DNA of 10,397 nucleotides from Candidatus Aenigmatarchaeota archaeon (GTDB taxonomy: Archaea; Aenigmatarchaeota; Aenigmatarchaeia; PWEA01; B50-G16). The notes below the pieces were generated by a model. It did not search any database. It was not told the origin of the DNA and saw only the letters and a list, made by a program, of their open reading frames with translations. Below are positions 6,693-10,397 of the stretch, piece by piece. The stretch's first letter is position 1, and every line of letters starts with the position of its first letter. Where the stretch lies: positions 1 to 10,397 of the forward strand of contig QMZU01000016.1 in NCBI GenBank assembly GCA_003663345.1, written 5' to 3'. Made by a program: the position numbers and the translations under genes.

Positions 6693-7452
6693 TCTTTTCA
6701 CCTATATACATTCTCCCCCCTTCACCAACCCTTAAAAATATAGACCTTTTCTTAACATTTATATTTCTTCTTACCACCCCCGGATTCGAATCCAGAAACT
6801 TTATAACCTCTATCAGCGGAAAATAACCACCCTTATAGAGTTTTTCATATATCTCTCTGATTACATCCAAATCCTCTTCCGTATCAACCGTGAGCCTGTA
6901 TTCCGGTCTGTAAACCTCCTTATCGGCAACAACCTTCTCAACTTTAAACAGACCCGAATCCCTGAAATAAAGGGTCATATATTCACTCATCTCAGGATTT
7001 TCAGCGAGTCTTCGTGCTTTTTTCAGAGCTTCCAGAGTCATAACCTCTGCCTTGGTTCCGGCCGGTAGCCCCTCGATATAAACGTACTCAGCACCACTCT
7101 CCATCTGTTTTTCAACTATCTTATCAATATACTCAGGATCGGTGAGCGGATTATCACCGGTTACCCTCACAACAATATCCAGTCCAAACCTCTCCGCAGC
7201 ATCTATGAACCTTTTGAGCACATCATCCTCATCTCCTCTGAACCACTTTATTCCGTTCTTCTGCGCAATCTCAACCAGAATAGAATCATCGGGATGTGTG
7301 GATGTGCACAGTATAATCTCATCAACCCTTTTACAATTCTTCACTCTCTCTATGAGGTGTTCTATTATGGTCTTACCGGAAACAACCCTGGTTGCTTTTT
7401 TCGGCAACCTGGTTGATTTCATCCTTACGGCTATCAGTATCCCTACTTTCAT
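6679..7452 (-). CDS. spsF: SpsF-family cytidylyltransferase
   Basis: A 257-residue GT-A-like nucleotidyltransferase of the SpsF group, related to KdsB and to CMP-pseudaminate synthetases. The nucleotide-binding loop AVRMKSTRLPKK is at residues 8-19, followed by DEIILCTSTHPDD (44-56), WFRGDEDDVLKRF (70-82) and RVTGDNPLTDPE (96-107), which are typical of SpsF proteins. A late VDTEEDLD holds the expected acidic metal ligand. The C-terminal 40 residues are basic and glycine-rich and of no clear function. Its ATG is joined to the upstream synthase stop by an ATGA overlap, with AAGGTGG ahead of it. That pairing suggests it CMP-activates the product of the upstream NeuB-like enzyme (inference). Its 3' end overlaps the fusion gene by 14 bp. 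Confidence 0.88.
   Translation of the reverse strand: MKVGILIAVRMKSTRLPKKATRVVSGKTIIEHLIERVKNCKRVDEIILCTSTHPDDSILVEIAQKNGIKWFRGDEDDVLKRFIDAAERFGLDIVVRVTGDNPLTDPEYIDKIVEKQMESGAEYVYIEGLPAGTKAEVMTLEALKKARRLAENPEMSEYMTLYFRDSGLFKVEKVVADKEVYRPEYRLTVDTEEDLDVIREIYEKLYKGGYFPLIEVIKFLDSNPGVVRRNINVKKRSIFLRVGEGGRMYIGEKNGEG
6698..6702 (-). promoter_or_regulatory. Ribosome binding site fixing the fusion-gene start
   Basis: Minus-strand GGTGA with 5 nt to ATG 6692, inside the 3' end of spsF. The alternative GTG start at 6701 is part of this site, so translation from it is unlikely. Confidence 0.65.
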
Positions 7453-8438
7453 TCTTCCACCTTCTCGGGTGTTATGACCTCATCCTCTTTTATCTCTACC
7501 CTACTTTTTCTTCCAACAATCTTCTGAAACTCATTTGGATATATACCCCCCTTTGCCCTTTTGAATGTGATATCTTCCATTTCTATCACTTTTCCCTTTG
7601 GTATGGTCCTTGAAGCCACAATCTTCTTCATCATTCTTTCCCTGTAATTTTTTTCAGCATCTGATAGACACAATTTTCCATCTCCCATACTTTTCTCCAC
7701 TCTTCTCAGTATCTCCACCATTCTTTTGAACTCATGTGGCTCAAGTGACGAGTGATAATCGAATCCCTTCTTACTCCTGTCGTCCGTTATGTGCTTCTCT
7801 ATAAGGGTTGCACCCAACCCAACCGCCACGAGAGGAAGATAGAGCGCAAGTTCATCTTCCGCATCTATGTGATCATGGAATCCAACAGGCAATCCAAACC
7901 TTTCTTTCAAAGATTTCAGCACTAACATGTTTGTGTCCTCAAGTTTTGTGGGGAAATTCTGAAACCCGTAAACAATACAGACAACTTCTCCTCCATTATC
8001 CTTCACGATATTTAAAGCACTTTCCACTTCATCGAATGTACAGCCACCTGCAGAAAGAATAATTGGAACATCTTCTTTGGCCACATGCTTCAGCATGAAC
8101 GGGTTCAGCATATCCGTTGGGTGTATCTTAATGAAATCAATACCCTCCCCGACCATGAAATCAGCGCTTCTCTCATCAAAAACCTCTCCTATAACCTTTA
8201 TTCCTGCATCCTTCGCGCACTTTATAATATCTTTCCATTCATCTTCCTCAATCTCAATCCTTTCAAAATTCTTGTATCTTGGATCAGAAGGAACCAGAAG
8301 CGAATCTCTGCAAAATTTCTGCAGGTTCACAGCATCTGCTCCAGCATCAGACGCAGCCCTCACGAGTTTTTTGGCCACTTCAGGCGAACCGCAATGCGCA
8401 GAAGCAATCTCAGCAACTATAAACAGTGAACCGAACAT
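7449..8438 (-). CDS. NeuB/SpsE-like synthase, divergent copy
   Basis: A 329-residue protein with the NeuB architecture: a TIM barrel from about residue 5 to 255 and a SAF domain at about 270-325 (VASRTIPKGKVIEMEDITFKR). Family landmarks include VAEIASAHCG (8-17), KIHPTDM (104-110), ILSAGGC (127-133), GFQNFPTKLEDTN (158-170), GFHDH (186-190), IEKHIT (213-218) and the FDYHSS loop. Several ligand positions differ from canonical NeuB: VKFQ reads VNLQ, KIxSGE reads KIHPTD, GYSDH reads GFHDH, and the SAF-domain RRS reads KKI. The barrel histidines equivalent to the metal ligands (H188 or H190, and H216) remain. It therefore probably performs a related aldol condensation on a different substrate, or a changed reaction (inference). 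It lies 4 bp after the radical SAM gene and is coupled to spsF; AAGGT precedes its ATG by 6 nt. Confidence 0.85.
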   Translation of the reverse strand: MFGSLFIVAEIASAHCGSPEVAKKLVRAASDAGADAVNLQKFCRDSLLVPSDPRYKNFERIEIEEDEWKDIIKCAKDAGIKVIGEVFDERSADFMVGEGIDFIKIHPTDMLNPFMLKHVAKEDVPIILSAGGCTFDEVESALNIVKDNGGEVVCIVYGFQNFPTKLEDTNMLVLKSLKERFGLPVGFHDHIDAEDELALYLPLVAVGLGATLIEKHITDDRSKKGFDYHSSLEPHEFKRMVEILRRVEKSMGDGKLCLSDAEKNYRERMMKKIVASRTIPKGKVIEMEDITFKRAKGGIYPNEFQKIVGRKSRVEIKEDEVITPEKVEE

Positions 8439-8442
8439 AGGA

Positions 8443-9399
8443 TTACCTTACATTTATCTCACATGTTCTGCATGGGGGAACCTTATCATATTTTCCCTGC
8501 CTGTGCATCTCCCTGGCAAAACTGTACTTTTCACCGAGCCACAGATCTTTCAAAGAATCCCTCCGGGCGTCACCTATGATATATTTTCCATGCCAGTCCC
8601 CGCAGCACATTCTAACCTCCCCATCCCAGCATATCATCATTCTCTGCCATATCTGCGGGCACGGGAATCTGTTCTCATTCCCAATCTCCCTTGCATTTGG
8701 GTCTCTCTCCCTTCTCTTTATAAGACCTATTCTGTTTGCCACGTTTTTCCACATCTTTATGTATTCGTCAAGTTCTTTTTCCGTATCCTCCATGAGAACC
8801 ATCTGGACCCTCACACACGGCCTCTTCCCTCCCATTTCATTCCTTATTCTGACAAAGTCCTTTATGTTCTTCAGAACCCTATCGTAACTTGAACCAGTTC
8901 TTATCCTCTCATATGTCTCCTTCTTCGCACCATCAAAAGAAAATATTATCCTGTCAAGCCCGGCCTCTATCAGTTTCCTGCTAAGCTCCTCTGTGAGAAG
9001 CAGACCGTTTGTATTGAACTGAACCTCCAGTATTCCTTTTTCTTTTGCATACCTGACCATATCCACAATCTTTGGATGCATCAACGGCTCTCCTCTGTAA
9101 TTGAGTTTTATGGATGGCAGGTTATTTTCAGAACATTCATCTATAATCTTTTTGAACAGACTCCATTCCATGAAACCTATCTTTTCCTTCATAAAATTCC
9201 TGCCGCACATCACGCACCTGAGATTGCACGCATTTGTTGATTCTATATCAACATGAAGTGGGAAATCTCCGACTATATCCTCCTTTGGATACTTTTCCCA
9301 TTTTTCCCTGTATTCGAAAAACTCCTTCGGGAAACTCTTATTACAATCATCTCTTTCATCAGTACCCATCAGTTCATTGAACCCGGGATTTATCCTCAT
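8443..9399 (-). CDS. Radical SAM protein with SPASM-type C-terminal domain
   Basis: A 318-residue radical S-adenosylmethionine enzyme. The [4Fe-4S] motif is C58-x3-C62-x2-C65 in ACNLRCVMCGR, followed by the SAM-binding GE segment NYRGEPLMHP (100-109), FNTNGLLL (128-135) and FSFDGAKKETYERIR (153-167). The C-terminus carries extra cysteines C247, C257, C265, C266, C310 and C313 (CRTC), the pattern of a SPASM-like auxiliary cluster domain. Homologues handle peptides or sugars, and the substrate is not evident here. Being the gene just before the divergent NeuB-like synthase, it may modify a sugar precursor or the finished acid (inference). Its start lies 26 bp inside the upstream gene, with GGAG 7 nt before the ATG. 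There is no signal peptide or membrane segment, so it is cytoplasmic. Confidence 0.88.
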   Translation of the reverse strand: MRINPGFNELMGTDERDDCNKSFPKEFFEYREKWEKYPKEDIVGDFPLHVDIESTNACNLRCVMCGRNFMKEKIGFMEWSLFKKIIDECSENNLPSIKLNYRGEPLMHPKIVDMVRYAKEKGILEVQFNTNGLLLTEELSRKLIEAGLDRIIFSFDGAKKETYERIRTGSSYDRVLKNIKDFVRIRNEMGGKRPCVRVQMVLMEDTEKELDEYIKMWKNVANRIGLIKRRERDPNAREIGNENRFPCPQIWQRMMICWDGEVRMCCGDWHGKYIIGDARRDSLKDLWLGEKYSFAREMHRQGKYDKVPPCRTCEINVR

Positions 9400-10396
9400 T
9401 TAACATCTCCTTCACAACCTTTGAAAGCCTCTCCAAGGATTTCCCATCCAGTCTGTAGAGATAACCTTTCACGAACTTCTCCATACCTTTTCTGGGATAA
9501 TCCCCCTTTAAGACCTGCTCCAGAACACTTTTAAGCTTATCCCTCTCATAAACGCCCAGGGCAGCGCCCTCCTTAACGAATGGGACATAATCGGGATAGT
9601 CCGTGAGATTTATGATAACCAAGGGCTTTCCCAGAGCAAGACCCTCAAGACCGCAGAGCGACCCAAATGTGATGACCACATCTGATGCTGCTATGAGTTT
9701 CTGTGTATCGGTTTTTTCAAGTATCCTTGAGTGTTTTATCAAAAGCGCATCTGAGCCCATCTCCTCTATGATCTCTTTATACCTATCCGACCCCATGCTC
9801 TCATAATAACCCCTATCCTCCACAGGATGCGTCTTCACAACTATCTGAACATCCTTCAACTCTTTCCCGGCTTTCAGCACCTCTCTTAGAATGGCTTCCC
9901 TGTGCAGCGGAGATTCAAAGAACAATCTTCCTCCATACGGCTGAGCAGCAAAGAAAATAATCTTTTTCTTCAGATCAAATCCACAGTTACCATAAACTTC
10001 TTCCTTACCAACCCTTTTTTTCATGATTTCATCGAATTTTGGCGAGCCGGTTATGACAATTCTTTTTCCAGAAACACCAAGATTCTTTAACGTATCGAAA
10101 GGAATTCTCCCCCATACTCCTATTCTGTCAGTTATCGTGCTCACATAACCATAACCAGGAATACCATACACAGGTATCAGACCATGCTGAACGGTTATAC
10201 TTGGAATATTGAAATTCTTGGATGCTGCTGCTAACACCTTATCTACAGGGTTGGTGTATCCAGTAATAAGTATGAAATCAGCCCCTATTTTCCTTTGAAG
10301 ATTTTCTATTAAATGATAGAGTATGAGAGACTTCTCCACTTCATTAAAAAAAAGAGTCTTTATTCTTTCTTTTACCAGATACCAAAGGTTTATTTT
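9374..10396 (-). CDS. GT-B-fold glycan transferase-like protein (5' end off-window)
   Basis: The last 340 residues of a protein whose frame stays open to the right edge, so the GTG at 10339 is internal. It shows a GT-B-like pattern seen in CDP-glycerol glycerophosphotransferases, capsule polysaccharide transferases and UDP-GlcNAc 2-epimerase relatives: TVQHGLIPVYGIPG near residues 68-81, VITGSPKFDEI near 114-124, VVKTHPVED near 186-194, and a C-terminal nucleotide-sugar pocket at about 238-263 (SDVVITFGS then LEGLALGKPLVIINL). It lacks the catalytic-loop wording I expect of a true NeuC/WecB epimerase. As the first visible gene of the long operon it could transfer a CMP-activated acid or another sugar (inference). 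No membrane helix is evident. The exact family and donor remain open. Confidence 0.7.
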   Translation of the reverse strand, partial: KINLWYLVKERIKTLFFNEVEKSLILYHLIENLQRKIGADFILITGYTNPVDKVLAAASKNFNIPSITVQHGLIPVYGIPGYGYVSTITDRIGVWGRIPFDTLKNLGVSGKRIVITGSPKFDEIMKKRVGKEEVYGNCGFDLKKKIIFFAAQPYGGRLFFESPLHREAILREVLKAGKELKDVQIVVKTHPVEDRGYYESMGSDRYKEIIEEMGSDALLIKHSRILEKTDTQKLIAASDVVITFGSLCGLEGLALGKPLVIINLTDYPDYVPFVKEGAALGVYERDKLKSVLEQVLKGDYPRKGMEKFVKGYLYRLDGKSLERLSKVVKEMLNEDKSRVQ

Positions 10397-10397
10397 A

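Noticed and set aside
7449..8438. Divergent NeuB copy as a pseudogene
   Set aside because: Full length, intact SAF domain, good ribosome site, overlap coupling on its downstream side and retained barrel histidines all argue for a functional variant.
8077..8892. A 271-codon open frame on the plus strand
   Set aside because: It runs antisense across the 5' part of the divergent NeuB-like gene and the 3' half of the radical SAM gene, both of which show clear family motifs. Its translation has no recognisable domain.
10337..10339. GTG start for the gene at the right edge
   Set aside because: The frame stays open for another 19 codons to the window end, with plausible protein sequence. No start signal was seen, so the gene is treated as truncated by the window.

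Overview
The window reads as archaeal chromosome. The support is a TrmB-family sugar-responsive regulator, GGTGA-type ribosome binding sites close to start codons, an archaeal TATA element (TTTAAATA) in the one real intergenic gap, and a UDP-sulfoquinovose synthase of the SQD1/Agl3 type, an enzyme known from archaeal N-glycan assembly. I cannot name the species. The region is a surface-glycan locus, and every gene fits making or exporting decorated sugars, apart from one regulator and one radical SAM enzyme whose substrate is open.

Layout. (1) 2-667, plus strand: the C-terminal part of a Wzx/MATE-like flippase, cut by the left edge. (2) 645-2755, minus strand: a two-gene unit, UDP-sulfoquinovose synthase followed by a second extended SDR sugar epimerase/dehydratase, joined by an ATGA overlap. 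(3) 2756-2824: a 69-bp divergent promoter with one shared TATA region flanked by two copies of a TTACT-N9-AGTAA-like dyad. (4) 2825-3619, plus strand: the TrmB-like regulator. (5) 3589-10396, minus strand: a tightly packed operon read right to left, in the order GT-B-type transferase (5' end off-window), radical SAM/SPASM protein, divergent NeuB-like synthase, SpsF-like cytidylyltransferase, a GT2-cytidylyltransferase fusion, stand-alone NeuA-like CMP-sugar synthetase, and canonical NeuB-like synthase. Neighbouring genes overlap by 4-26 bp or are 4 bp apart.

Working model (inference): the long operon makes and CMP-activates one or two nonulosonic (sialic/legionaminic/pseudaminic-like) acids and transfers them. 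The short operon makes UDP-sulfoquinovose and perhaps a second nucleotide sugar. The flippase moves the lipid-linked glycan outward, and the TrmB-like protein controls the sulfoquinovose branch and itself. No hexose-precursor genes (4,6-dehydratase, aminotransferase, acetyltransferase, NeuC-type epimerase) lie in the window; they may be off the right edge.

The most unusual points are the GT2-cytidylyltransferase fusion, two synthases with three cytidylyltransferase domains, a second NeuB with several substituted active-site positions, a radical SAM enzyme inside the operon, a 125-bp near-identical DNA patch shared by two cytidylyltransferase domains, and the mirrored operator pair. There is no gene-free stretch longer than 69 bp. 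I saw no tRNA, rRNA, CRISPR array or insertion sequence.
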